A stretch of DNA of 64,000 nt. It comes from RUG572 sp051884915. Lineage in GTDB: Bacteria > Verrucomicrobiota > Kiritimatiellia > RFP12 > UBA1067. Below, piece after piece: positions 52,680 to 60,544 of this stretch (its first letter is position 1; the number at the start of each line of letters is the position of its first letter). Made by a program: the position numbers and the translations under genes. Location: positions 35,613-99,612 of the forward strand of contig JBJEWF010000004.1 in assembly GCA_051884915.1 (NCBI GenBank), written 5' to 3'. The notes under the pieces are model-generated. The model was not told the DNA's origin, did not search any database, and saw nothing but the letters and a program-made list of their open reading frames with translations.

Positions 52680-53486
52680 ATGAACCGCTACATCCTCGCA
52701 ATCGTCCTCGCCGTCGCCGGAACCGTCGCGGCTGCACCCACCGGCCAGGCGGTCGACAACCAGCAGCTCGTCACGGTGCGGACGGACCAGGACGGAATGC
52801 ACGTCTGCCCGTCGAACCTTCTCGCCACGGTCGGACAGACCGCCGCGCTCGAGGCCCGTCTCGAAGCCCTTGAAGTCTCGGCGGCTGCTGAATCCAACGC
52901 CTACGTCCGCGCCACCGAGGTCGTGAACGACGTCGCCGAAATGATTGCCAACCAGGAGGTGGTCGTGCTGCAGGACGGCTTCGCCTATTCGCTCGGTGAA
53001 ACCGCAAGCGTCTCGACGAACTGCGTCTGCCAGATTGCGACCTATAAGCACAACCAGGTCCACGACCGCGACGGCTACTTCGGCGACCGCGTGGTCTTCG
53101 GCTTCAACGAGGACATCGGGAGCCTCAACCCAATCGCCGAATTCCGCGACTCCCTCGGCGCGAACTCGCTCGACTGGACCTCCATCGAATGCACCACGCC
53201 GACGCCGACGAGCCTCACCTTCGAGCGGGACGGCGTGACGTTCGCCTACTGCTACGAAATGACGATCTACGTCCCGAACACCTACGCCACGGGATTCTTC
53301 CGAATCTACACGCAGATCTCCGCGCAAACGGGAGACGGCTCACGGCTCGACCTGGTTGGCGGAATCCAGGGCGGCATCACATTCACGGACACGGACGGCC
53401 TCATCTACCGTGGCGGCCTCTGCATGGGGACCAACCTGGTCGAAGCCGCAGAAGCCGTCACGCTCTCGGCGGAGGAGGTGCAGTAA
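52680..53486 (+). CDS. Exported fibre-region protein
   Basis: 268 aa. Sec signal (NRYILAIVLAVAGTVAAA), short coiled coil (ALEARLEALEVSAAAES), then a beta-rich domain (GDRVVFGFNEDIGSLNPIAE). Not recognised. Its stop overlaps the next start as TAATG. Confidence 0.58.
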   Translation: MNRYILAIVLAVAGTVAAAPTGQAVDNQQLVTVRTDQDGMHVCPSNLLATVGQTAALEARLEALEVSAAAESNAYVRATEVVNDVAEMIANQEVVVLQDGFAYSLGETASVSTNCVCQIATYKHNQVHDRDGYFGDRVVFGFNEDIGSLNPIAEFRDSLGANSLDWTSIECTTPTPTSLTFERDGVTFAYCYEMTIYVPNTYATGFFRIYTQISAQTGDGSRLDLVGGIQGGITFTDTDGLIYRGGLCMGTNLVEAAEAVTLSAEEVQ

Positions 53487-53821
53487 TGCGTCAATTCATC
53501 GACATCTGCAAGCGCCACCCTGGATTCCTTTTCCTCGTTGGAGCCCTGATAGCGTACGGCGGAACGAAGCCGACGGTGCAGACGATCAAGCTCCAGCCCA
53601 TCAAGGTGGACACGAACGGCATGACGGTCAAGTTCGCGGACGAGAGCGGCGAACCGATCAGCAACAAGACCGTCCGCGTCTATGTCCGAGACAAGGAAAC
53701 GCCCGACGGGCTTTTCGTCGAACGCTTCACGTTCCGCGACTTCACCGGCGACGAGCAGTACCTTCGGGGATTCTTCATGGACCGAAACCAGGATGTACGG
53801 GTGGTCGTTTCCGACGAATAG
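53486..53821 (+). CDS. Membrane-anchored protein with beta-sandwich-like domain
   Basis: 111 aa. N-terminal hydrophobic segment (GFLFLVGALIAYGG), then a carboxypeptidase-regulatory-like beta-sandwich (KFADESGEPISNKTVRVYV). Signal anchor or cleaved signal. Function unknown. Confidence 0.55.
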   Translation: MRQFIDICKRHPGFLFLVGALIAYGGTKPTVQTIKLQPIKVDTNGMTVKFADESGEPISNKTVRVYVRDKETPDGLFVERFTFRDFTGDEQYLRGFFMDRNQDVRVVVSDE

Positions 53822-53831
53822 GAGTGGACAA

Positions 53832-54779
53832 ATGGGCCGACACGCGAAATATTTTGCCGTTGCCGTCATCGGCATCATGACCGGACTTGGGGCAATCGTC
53901 CTGGCCATCTGCTTTTTTCTTGTCTGCCGTGGGCTTTGGCATGACTTCCAGAAATGCGTCGCGGATGAGCCGTCTCTTGCGGCTGACAATACGGCGACGA
54001 GCTACTGGTCGAACGTGCAGAGCATCAACCGCCACCAATGGCAGCTCGTCACATATTCCGACGACGGAACATTCTCCGACCCTTCCGGACAGCTCGTCAG
54101 CTCCGCAAGGAGCGCGGCGGACGAGCAGCGCGTCGAGCGTGCCGGACTTGTCACCGCAGCCGCCGCGAACGGACTCACCAACGCCCTCGCCGCCCTCGTC
54201 GCCGTGACGGGGAATGTCCCGGAACGTGCGATCAGCATCGGGCTTCACATCCCGCCAGGCGTAAACCGCAAAAACCTCTACCTCTACGCGCCGAAGGTCG
54301 AGACGGACGGAACGAACGACACCTTCTACGTCTCCATGAACTTCGCGCTCGGTTCCGTCCCGAAGGTCTCGAGCCGCTACGAATCCCCAGCCGGCGACGT
54401 CGCCTGGGTGGAAGGTTCATGGACACGCTTCTACGCGGACGACTACACAGTCCAGGAAGGCGGCAAGCGCGTCGGGAACGTCTACTCGGGCGGCTGCACC
54501 TACTACGGGTGCAAACGCCTCGTTTTCAAGCGACCGCCGTTTGCCTATGGAATCCCCGTCCGATTCAACCGCCACCTCCGCATCGGACACCCCGACAACG
54601 GATTCAGCACCGCCGGCTGCATGGTCACGGTCGACGGCTACGAGACCTTCACCGGCGTCCACACGAACGTCACGCGCGGCGTCGTGAAGACATTCCAGTC
54701 GGGAGCGCTCACCGACATCCAGTACATCTTCTCGGCGGACTCCGGCGAGAACATCGAAAACCCCGACGCCATCCAATAG
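53832..54779 (+). CDS. Single-span membrane protein
   Basis: 315 aa. One N-terminal transmembrane segment (VAVIGIMTGLGAIVLAICFF) and a large probably extracytoplasmic part of beta-rich, Tyr-rich sequence. GGAG just upstream. Not recognised. Confidence 0.58.
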   Translation: MGRHAKYFAVAVIGIMTGLGAIVLAICFFLVCRGLWHDFQKCVADEPSLAADNTATSYWSNVQSINRHQWQLVTYSDDGTFSDPSGQLVSSARSAADEQRVERAGLVTAAAANGLTNALAALVAVTGNVPERAISIGLHIPPGVNRKNLYLYAPKVETDGTNDTFYVSMNFALGSVPKVSSRYESPAGDVAWVEGSWTRFYADDYTVQEGGKRVGNVYSGGCTYYGCKRLVFKRPPFAYGIPVRFNRHLRIGHPDNGFSTAGCMVTVDGYETFTGVHTNVTRGVVKTFQSGALTDIQYIFSADSGENIENPDAIQ

Positions 54780-54792
54780 GAGAAAACACGCA

Positions 54793-55215
54793 ATGAAGAG
54801 CCCCATCGCCATGCTTGCGCTTCTCGCCGCCGCAATGTGCGCGCGTGCCGAGACAGCAGCCCCGAACATCCAGGAACTCGCGGACCGTCTCGCCGCAGTC
54901 GAGAGCTATGTGGCCACCCAGAAGCTCGAGCGTGCCGAGCAGGCCGAACGGCAGAAGCAGATCCGGGCGCGTGCGAAGGCGGTCCAGGAGAAGCAGAAGA
55001 GGTACGCGGACGGCAAGGCCAGATTCGAGAAGGCGTTTGCAGCCTACGAGGAGAAGTACGGCCAGCTCGTCCTCGTCGGATATGATGAAACCGCCGGCCA
55101 GCGAATCTACAAACGCGCAGACGGAGTGACCGTCCGCTTCACGGTCCCGAAGGCCATCGAGGGAGAAGCCGCCGACGCGGACACGCGTCGAACCCGCCGG
55201 AGGATCAAGAAGTGA
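54793..55215 (+). CDS. Exported coiled-coil protein
   Basis: 140 aa. Sec signal (SPIAMLALLAAAMCARA), then a charged coiled coil (EQAERQKQIRARAKAVQEK) and a short domain. Overlaps the following GTG start. Could be part of a lysis or spanin-like system; no homology seen. Confidence 0.55.
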   Translation: MKSPIAMLALLAAAMCARAETAAPNIQELADRLAAVESYVATQKLERAEQAERQKQIRARAKAVQEKQKRYADGKARFEKAFAAYEEKYGQLVLVGYDETAGQRIYKRADGVTVRFTVPKAIEGEAADADTRRTRRRIKK

Positions 55216-55691
55216 AAAGCGCAATCCTCGCAATCGTCGCCGCCTTCGCCGTGGCCGTCGCAAAGGCGGACACCGCCGAGAACATCCGCCAGCTTCGCGG
55301 AACGTCCGTCGGTGCCATCCCCGTCCGCACATCCTGCAGGACGGTCGTGATTGACGGCACAAACTACGTCCAGGAGACCTGGCGGCGCGGAAACTTCACA
55401 TGGACGAACCTCCAGACAGAGCGCAAGATCATCGGCGCGAAGATCCAGAACTCCGCCGAGAAGCAGATCGAAAGCCTTGCGGCTGAAATCACGGCACGCG
55501 TCTCCGAATACGCATCCATGTCGAACCGCGCCGCACGCGCCGAATCATTCAAGGCATCGTTCCGCCAGCGCATCGAGGAACACCGAGACAATGCGATTAC
55601 CACGACGGCGAAGTCATTCTACAATGAGCTCCTTGACGTCTGGGACGAAATCGACGCGGCGAACAACGCCAAATTCGGCGGAGGGCAGTAA
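55212..55691 (+). CDS. Exported hypothetical protein
   Basis: 159 aa, GTG start overlapping the previous stop. Sec signal (SAILAIVAAFAVAVAKA), similar to upstream genes, and a helical C-terminal half. Not recognised. Confidence 0.55.
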   Translation: MKSAILAIVAAFAVAVAKADTAENIRQLRGTSVGAIPVRTSCRTVVIDGTNYVQETWRRGNFTWTNLQTERKIIGAKIQNSAEKQIESLAAEITARVSEYASMSNRAARAESFKASFRQRIEEHRDNAITTTAKSFYNELLDVWDEIDAANNAKFGGGQ

Positions 55692-55979
55692 ATGGACCCG
55701 AAGGAATACCTCGAGCAGAAGACCCTCGACCGCCTGGATTCCCCTGAACCTAGCAACAAGGACCTCGCCGACGCCCTCAAGATGATCTACAGGCGACTGT
55801 GGAGCAAGGACGAGCTGACCGCGCTCATCGTACAGACCCACCACGCGCTCTGCTCGAAATGCGACAAGGTGCAAGTCTGCAAGAAGTTCGCCGGCGTGGA
55901 CATCAAATGGGCGTGCGGCATCATCTCGACGCTCGTCGGAGCCGTCTGCGCGGCCCTGGCCTACTTCATCAAAACCTAA
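55692..55979 (+). CDS. Holin-like small membrane protein
   Basis: 95 aa. C-terminal transmembrane segment (CGIISTLVGAVCAALAYFI) preceded by CSKCDKVQVC. A one-span small protein at the end of the tail region is the usual place for a holin. No endolysin was recognised nearby. Confidence 0.5.
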   Translation: MDPKEYLEQKTLDRLDSPEPSNKDLADALKMIYRRLWSKDELTALIVQTHHALCSKCDKVQVCKKFAGVDIKWACGIISTLVGAVCAALAYFIKT

Positions 55980-55993
55980 CACAAGGAGACACA

Positions 55994-56335
55994 ATGACGC
56001 TCTGGCAGAAACTCACGACCGGCACCAAATTCCTCTTCGGCGGCTTCGACGCTGCCGTCGACTATCTGCTGAACAAGGTGCTGAACCCATACCTCACGAC
56101 CGACGCGGTTGCCGGCAACGTCCGCAAGGCCTACGAAACGGCGAACGCCGTCCTCGGCTATCTCCGCAAGTACGCGAGCTGGTGCCCGTCCGCATGGGAG
56201 AAATACTACAACGCCATCGTCGAGGCCGTGGACGTGATGGTCGGCGTGTTCGCCGACGGCAAGGTCGAGACCGAGGAAATCACGGCGTGCATCAACGCCT
56301 TCAAGACGGCCCGCGCGGCCTGGAACGAGGACTGA
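55994..56335 (+). CDS. Hypothetical helical protein
   Basis: 113 aa with an amphipathic N-terminus (LWQKLTTGTKFLFGGFDAAV). AAGGAG upstream. Might be a lysis helper; unrecognised. Confidence 0.5.
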   Translation: MTLWQKLTTGTKFLFGGFDAAVDYLLNKVLNPYLTTDAVAGNVRKAYETANAVLGYLRKYASWCPSAWEKYYNAIVEAVDVMVGVFADGKVETEEITACINAFKTARAAWNED

Positions 56336-56337
56336 CA

Positions 56338-56814
56338 ATGACCCCCGTCGACCTACTCATCAACGAAATCGACGCAGAGAAGCGCCAGCGCCGCCGCCAG
56401 ACAAGCGGAGCGCTCGGCGTTCTTGCCGTCGTCTCGGTCATCATCGGCATCGCCATCGCCGCGCTTCTTTCCGGCTGCAATACCGCCGGAAACGCTGCCC
56501 GCATTGAGCAGCGCAAGGTCGTCGGCGTGACGTCCGTCACAGTCGGGGAGTATGCCATCCCCGTCATCTCGATCTCCGAAGGCCCGTCCGTTTCAGTCTA
56601 CCAGACGAAGGACGTGCCGTCTACGATCCAGATTGAGGGGACCGCGACGACAACGAACAAGACCACCGCGCTCGGATTATGGGACAGCGAGGAGCGCAAG
56701 AGCATGACGTTCTCGGGGACGTTCGCGCTTTCCACGACGAACGGCTGCGATTGCGCAACGGCGTGCAAATGCGGCGAAAGCTGCAAATGCTCGAACGGCG
56801 GTGGCGGATTGTAG
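56338..56814 (+). CDS. Lipoprotein-like membrane protein with Cys-rich tail
   Basis: 158 aa. Basic stretch, transmembrane segment and lipobox-like ALLSGCNT (~45-48), later than a normal signal. C-terminus CDCATACKCGESCKC echoes the cysteine motifs of the large exported protein. Could be an outer-membrane spanin-like or surface protein. The TAG stop lies in the promoter of the RNA below. Confidence 0.55.
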   Translation: MTPVDLLINEIDAEKRQRRRQTSGALGVLAVVSVIIGIAIAALLSGCNTAGNAARIEQRKVVGVTSVTVGEYAIPVISISEGPSVSVYQTKDVPSTIQIEGTATTTNKTTALGLWDSEERKSMTFSGTFALSTTNGCDCATACKCGESCKCSNGGGGL

Positions 56815-56837
56815 TTCGCGGCCAGTTGTGCTATAAT
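56809..56837 (+). promoter_or_regulatory. Promoter of a candidate small RNA
   Basis: TTGTAG (56809-56814), 17-bp spacer, TATAAT (56832-56837) with a TGn extension. Overlaps the end of the last late gene. Confidence 0.72.
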
Positions 56838-56843
56838 CGAATC

Positions 56844-56910
56844 AGCTCCCGGACTCCTGGCCGGGTGGTTGGTTAAGGGGACGGCTTCGGGTGGAGCCGC
56901 CCCTTTTTTT
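56844..56910 (+). ncRNA. Candidate 67-nt small RNA with two hairpins
   Basis: From the predicted start site ~56844: hairpin CCCGG/CCGGG, then terminator hairpin GGGG-CGGCT/AGCCG-CCCC followed by TTTTTTT (56904-56910). No ORF. Near attR, so it could be expressed in the lysogen. Alternatively a leader that ends without a gene. Confidence 0.55.
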
Positions 56911-57128
56911 GCTTCGCAACACTTCGCCGCGAAACGGGCGAAACGGCGAAGCATTCACGGCCAAGACGAGCCACTTCAACGTTTCAAACCTACCCTTCCC
57001 TTCCGCGCCCTGGCGGTGGATTGTGCCGGCGTTATAGCACACCGAGCCGCCGACTGTGTTTTTTGTGCAATAACTGACACACAAAAGCACACTCGCCCAC
57101 ACTCGCCCAACATTCCCGACAAAACAAC
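56911..57128. other. Non-coding right end of the prophage with repeat C
   Basis: Begins with GCTTCGCAACACTTCGCCGC (56911-56930), a partial copy of the left flanks of repeats A and B, and further GCGAA/TTCGC half-sites to 56955. The remainder has no gene I can support. Confidence 0.55.
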
Positions 57129-57152
57129 AAACCCCCGAAAGTACGGGGGTTT
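57129..57152 (-). terminator. Phage-derived terminator of tRNA-Arg
   Basis: AAACCCCCG (57129-57137)/CGGGGGTTT (57144-57152) around AAAGTA. Downstream of the tRNA in its own direction, replacing the bacterial terminator left at attL. Confidence 0.8.
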
Positions 57153-57161
57153 ATCGCGTTT

Positions 57162-57209
57162 GATTGGTGCGACTGACTGGGATCGAACCAGCAACCTTCG
57201 GCTTCGGAG
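57162..57209. repeat. attR: 48-bp direct repeat
   Basis: Identical to 16362-16409. It covers the tRNA-Arg anticodon loop to 3' CCA, here joined to the bacterial 5' half so that the gene is complete. Confidence 0.96.
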
Positions 57210-57241
57210 GCCAACGCTCTATCCAATTGAGCTACAGTCGC
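57165..57241 (-). tRNA. tRNA-Arg (anticodon CCG), prophage attachment site
   Basis: Intact: acceptor GCGACTG/CAGTCGC, anticodon stem TTGGC/GCCGA around CTCCGAA, T-loop TTCGATC, encoded CCA. Its 3' half is phage-supplied. Reads CGG codons. Confidence 0.95.
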
Positions 57242-57267
57242 ATGGGAAATCTTCCCGCCCGGCCGGC

Positions 57268-57984
57268 TCAGAAGTAGCAGTTGAAAATCGGCAGGAACGG
57301 AACCTGATTGTCCATGATCAGATTGACCAGACCGACCTGGAAACCGGCGGAAGCGGACGCCGCGTAGTTGACCAGACCGACCTGCGCGCCGCGAAGCTCG
57401 TCCGTCATGTTCAGGATCGCGGCGGTCTGGAGGCCGTGGAGACGGCGCGCGCACGTCATGCCAAGCGCCACCTGCCAGCCCCACATGTCCTCGCGGACCG
57501 CGTTGGCGAGACCCGCGACATTGAGACCGTACGCCGACTCGTCGCAGAGCGAACCGAGCAGATCCGCACGAAGGCCGAGAAATTCGCGGTTCATGCCGAA
57601 CGCGTCGACGACAATGCCTTCCTGCGTGCGGTTGCAGATGTTGACGAGAGCGGCCTGGAGGCCATAGGCGTCGCGATTGGCGAAGTTGCAGCCGGCCGCG
57701 ACCTGGACGCCCAGCATGTCGAGACGGGCCGTATTGGCCAAGCCGCCGACTTCAACGCCGTACATCTTGTTGCAGTCGCTGTAAAGAAGATTGACGTCGA
57801 GACCGAAAATATCCCAGTCGAACCCCCAGGGGAGCGCGAACGGCGTGCCGATGCCGACCGCCAAAACCGTGTAGCCGTAGGACTTGGCGTCCGGCGCACC
57901 CGCGTACTCCTTCCCCTCCTGGGCGAAGACGGGCTGGACGGCAAGCGCAAGCGCAAGCAAACCATTCTTGATCACGCGATTCAT
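57268..57984 (-). CDS. Exported LA_2272-type surface repeat protein
   Basis: 238 aa. Sec signal (IKNGLLALALAVQPVFA), then GLxxG repeats such as GVEVGGLANTA, GLNVAGLANAV and GAQVGLVNYA, the pattern of LA_2272-like surface-exposed repeats (short beta arches). Excellent AAGGAG and a strong promoter upstream suggest high expression. Function unknown. Confidence 0.8.
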   Translation of the reverse strand: MNRVIKNGLLALALAVQPVFAQEGKEYAGAPDAKSYGYTVLAVGIGTPFALPWGFDWDIFGLDVNLLYSDCNKMYGVEVGGLANTARLDMLGVQVAAGCNFANRDAYGLQAALVNICNRTQEGIVVDAFGMNREFLGLRADLLGSLCDESAYGLNVAGLANAVREDMWGWQVALGMTCARRLHGLQTAAILNMTDELRGAQVGLVNYAASASAGFQVGLVNLIMDNQVPFLPIFNCYF

Positions 57985-58038
57985 CGTTGACTCCTTGTTC
58001 AAGTTTTTAAAATTCCTAAAACCGTGGAAACGGCAGTA

Positions 58039-58067
58039 ATGATAACCTATTCGGGCGGCCAAGTCAA
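58039..58067 (-). promoter_or_regulatory. Promoter of the LA_2272-like gene
   Basis: Minus strand TTGACT (58067-58062), 17-bp spacer, TATCAT (58044-58039). A leader of ~50 nt precedes the ATG at 57984. Confidence 0.75.
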
Positions 58068-58094
58068 TGGTGAAATGTCCAATTGTCCGGATGT

Positions 58095-58122
58095 TTGACT
58101 CCACGCCGCCCGATGGTATAAT
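58095..58122 (+). promoter_or_regulatory. Leaderless promoter of uracil-DNA glycosylase
   Basis: TTGACT (58095-58100), 16-bp spacer, TATAAT (58117-58122), 6 nt to ATG 58129. Divergent from the LA_2272-like promoter. Confidence 0.75.
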
Positions 58123-58128
58123 GGCGCC

Positions 58129-58794
58129 ATGGAATTTTCTCTTGAACCCGACTGGCGCGAACGGCTGGACGCGCAGCTTTCCGCCCCCTACTTCAGGGAA
58201 CTGATGGCTTTCGTCTCCGCGGAATACGCCCGCGGAGAGGTCTATCCGCCGGCCCGCTTCGTCTTCGAGGCCTTCAACCGGACCCCCTTCGGCGCGGTCA
58301 AGGCCGTCATCCTGGGGCAGGACCCCTACCCCAATCCCGGCCAGGCCCACGGCCTCTGCTTCTCCGTCCAGGACGGAACCCCGCTTCCCCGATCCCTCGT
58401 CAACATCTACACGGAGCTCGAATCCGAATACCACCGGCCTTTCCTGAACCGTTCGGGGGATCTCTCGCACTGGGCCGACCAGGGCGTCCTTCTGCTCAAT
58501 GCGACGCTGACCGTGAAGGCCCATACCACGGGTTCCCATCAGAAAAAGGGCTGGGAGCGGTTCACCGATTCCGTGGTGCGGCTTCTGTCCGAACAGCGCG
58601 ACCATCTGGTCTTCCTGCTCTGGGGCGCCCATGCGCAGAAAAAGGGCGCAGTCATCGACCGCACCCGCCACTTCGTCCTCGAAACCGTCCATCCCTCGCC
58701 GCTCTCCGCCCGGCGCGGTTTCTTCGGCTGCAACCACTTCCGCCAGGCCAACGCCTATCTCCGTGCGCACGGGCTGCCGGAGATCGCCTGGTAG
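58129..58794 (+). CDS. ung: Uracil-DNA glycosylase, family 1
   Basis: 221 aa. Removes uracil from DNA in base-excision repair. Water-activating GQDPYPNPGQAHG (about 63-75), LLLNATLTV and the HPSPLSARRGFFG minor-groove loop are all intact. Leaderless promoter. It ends 8 nt from the convergent GH29 gene. Confidence 0.97.
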   Translation: MEFSLEPDWRERLDAQLSAPYFRELMAFVSAEYARGEVYPPARFVFEAFNRTPFGAVKAVILGQDPYPNPGQAHGLCFSVQDGTPLPRSLVNIYTELESEYHRPFLNRSGDLSHWADQGVLLLNATLTVKAHTTGSHQKKGWERFTDSVVRLLSEQRDHLVFLLWGAHAQKKGAVIDRTRHFVLETVHPSPLSARRGFFGCNHFRQANAYLRAHGLPEIAW

Positions 58795-58801
58795 GCGGCC
58801 C

Positions 58802-60496
58802 TCACCGCCTCGTGCACTTCAGCGCGAACGGCAGCGGGCTCGTCGCCAGATCCGGCGGCAGCGCGACGGCCAGCCCCTGCGCGACCTTGCGCACCGCAAG
58901 CCGATGGTCCGTCCCCACCGGCGTCACGACCGGCGCCGCAGGCAGCGCGCACCGGAGAATGACTTCCGGCGCGGGATTCTTCACGATGGCGTAGGCGACG
59001 GAACCGTCTTTCGACTGGGTGTAGTCGACATCCGGCGTGCTGAACGGCGCGCAGATGCGCGTGGCGTAGATGGCCTCGCCGTACTTCTCCAGCCAGGCGC
59101 CGATCTGGCGCAGGCGCTTCTCCTGGATGGCGGGAAGCGCGCCCTGCGGATCCAGATTCACCAGCAGGAGCAGACAGCCGCCCCGGGCGACAATGCCGGA
59201 AAAATGGACGATGAACGCCTTCTCCGTCATCACCATGTCCGGATCGAAATTCTCCATCCAGTGGTTGCCGTAGCTCTTCGAGATGCCGGAACAGCTTTCC
59301 CAGGGATGCCACTTCGCCGGATCGAGGCATTCCTCCGTATCGCCCCACTCGTCCGTGAAGAAATCGCCGCGGACCGTCCGCAGCCAATTGCGCGGGCGTT
59401 TCGTAAACCGGCCCTTGATTTCCTCGGGACGCGCCTTGCCATAGCGGTCGTTGCAGGCGACCTCCTTCCGGCCTTCGGCCCGGTTGTACAGATAGGCCGT
59501 GATCTCGTAGCTGCCGTTCTCGTGCGCAAACGTCGCCCAATCGTAGTCGTACCACAGCAGATCGGGGTCGTACCTGTCGATGAACTCCGTCATCTGCGGC
59601 ACGACGTAGTCGTGGACAAAATCCTTCACGGCGACTTTGCCCGAACAGACCCATTCCATGTCGGGCGAATAGGGCTGCAGGCGCTTCGCTTCGCACCAGA
59701 TCCGGACGGATCCGTCGTCCTGCAGAATCGGATATTCCCATTCGCCGGCCTGCGAATTGTAGGCGCCGAACTTCAGCCCCTCGGCCCGGCAGGCCTCGAC
59801 CATCTCGCGGGCGAAGTCGCGGTGCGCGCCCTGGTCGACCGTGTCGCGGAACGTGTAGGGGCAGTCCCAGAGGCAGAAACCGGAATGGTGCTTGAGGAAC
59901 GGCACCACGTACTTCGCGCCACAGGACTTGAAAAGCCTCATCAGTTTCGGCGCGTCGAATTTCGTACCGCGGAACAGGTCGATGAAATGGTCGCTCTTGA
60001 AATCCGCGCCCCAGTTCTTTTCATGGTACCGGATCGTGTCCGGATTCGTCCGGCAGCGGAATTCGTACCAGTCGGGATAGAGGCGATGCCCTTTCACGTA
60101 GGGGCACCAGGACGCCATCGACCACAGGCCCCAGTCGACGAACATGCCGAGCTTCGCGTCGACAAACCACTCCGGACACGCGTGCGCGTCCATGCCCGCC
60201 CCCGTCGCCGGATACCGGCCCGCGGCATTGACGGCACGCACCTTCTCCATCTGCGCCTTCGCCCGCGCCATCGTCCCGGCCGAATGCCGCCGGGCGATTT
60301 CGAGAATGGTTTCCCCGTAGAGCACGGGCTTCCAGTCTTTCGGCCGGCGATACCCCTCGGGCGCCTCGGGAATCGCCGCAGGGGCCGCCGTCCTGATCCG
60401 CGCCAGTTCGTCGGCCGGAGCCGCGTTTTCCGCCCCGCCGGCCGACAACAGCGCGCCCAACGCCATCATGCCCGCAACCAGTCTGCCCGTTCCCAT
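58802..60496 (-). CDS. Exported GH29 alpha-L-fucosidase-like enzyme
   Basis: 564 aa. Signal (VAGMMALGALLSAGG), GH29 TIM barrel with WFVDAKLGMFVDWGLWS, a conserved HHSGFCLWD and the nucleophile region DPDLLWYDYDW, where the Asp of the YDYDW segment is the likely nucleophile. C-terminal beta-sandwich. Start at 60496 gives the tightest signal; ATG 60520 is possible. Removes alpha-L-fucose from host glycans (family knowledge). Confidence 0.88.
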   Translation of the reverse strand: MGTGRLVAGMMALGALLSAGGAENAAPADELARIRTAAPAAIPEAPEGYRRPKDWKPVLYGETILEIARRHSAGTMARAKAQMEKVRAVNAAGRYPATGAGMDAHACPEWFVDAKLGMFVDWGLWSMASWCPYVKGHRLYPDWYEFRCRTNPDTIRYHEKNWGADFKSDHFIDLFRGTKFDAPKLMRLFKSCGAKYVVPFLKHHSGFCLWDCPYTFRDTVDQGAHRDFAREMVEACRAEGLKFGAYNSQAGEWEYPILQDDGSVRIWCEAKRLQPYSPDMEWVCSGKVAVKDFVHDYVVPQMTEFIDRYDPDLLWYDYDWATFAHENGSYEITAYLYNRAEGRKEVACNDRYGKARPEEIKGRFTKRPRNWLRTVRGDFFTDEWGDTEECLDPAKWHPWESCSGISKSYGNHWMENFDPDMVMTEKAFIVHFSGIVARGGCLLLLVNLDPQGALPAIQEKRLRQIGAWLEKYGEAIYATRICAPFSTPDVDYTQSKDGSVAYAIVKNPAPEVILRCALPAAPVVTPVGTDHRLAVRKVAQGLAVALPPDLATSPLPFALKCTRR

Positions 60497-60544
60497 GCCC
60501 CATTTCCTCCGCCGTTCCAATGCTCCATCCGCGCGCGCCGCGTT

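Noticed and set aside
56976..57194. Minus-strand frame reading from tRNA-Arg
   Set aside because: Antisense of the tRNA and attR; the same peptide start appears at attL, showing it is the duplicated att sequence, not a gene.
16508..57209. Retron, diversity-generating retroelement or reverse transcriptase
   Set aside because: No RT motif (YxDD) in any frame I examined, and no template/variable repeat pair near the fibre genes.
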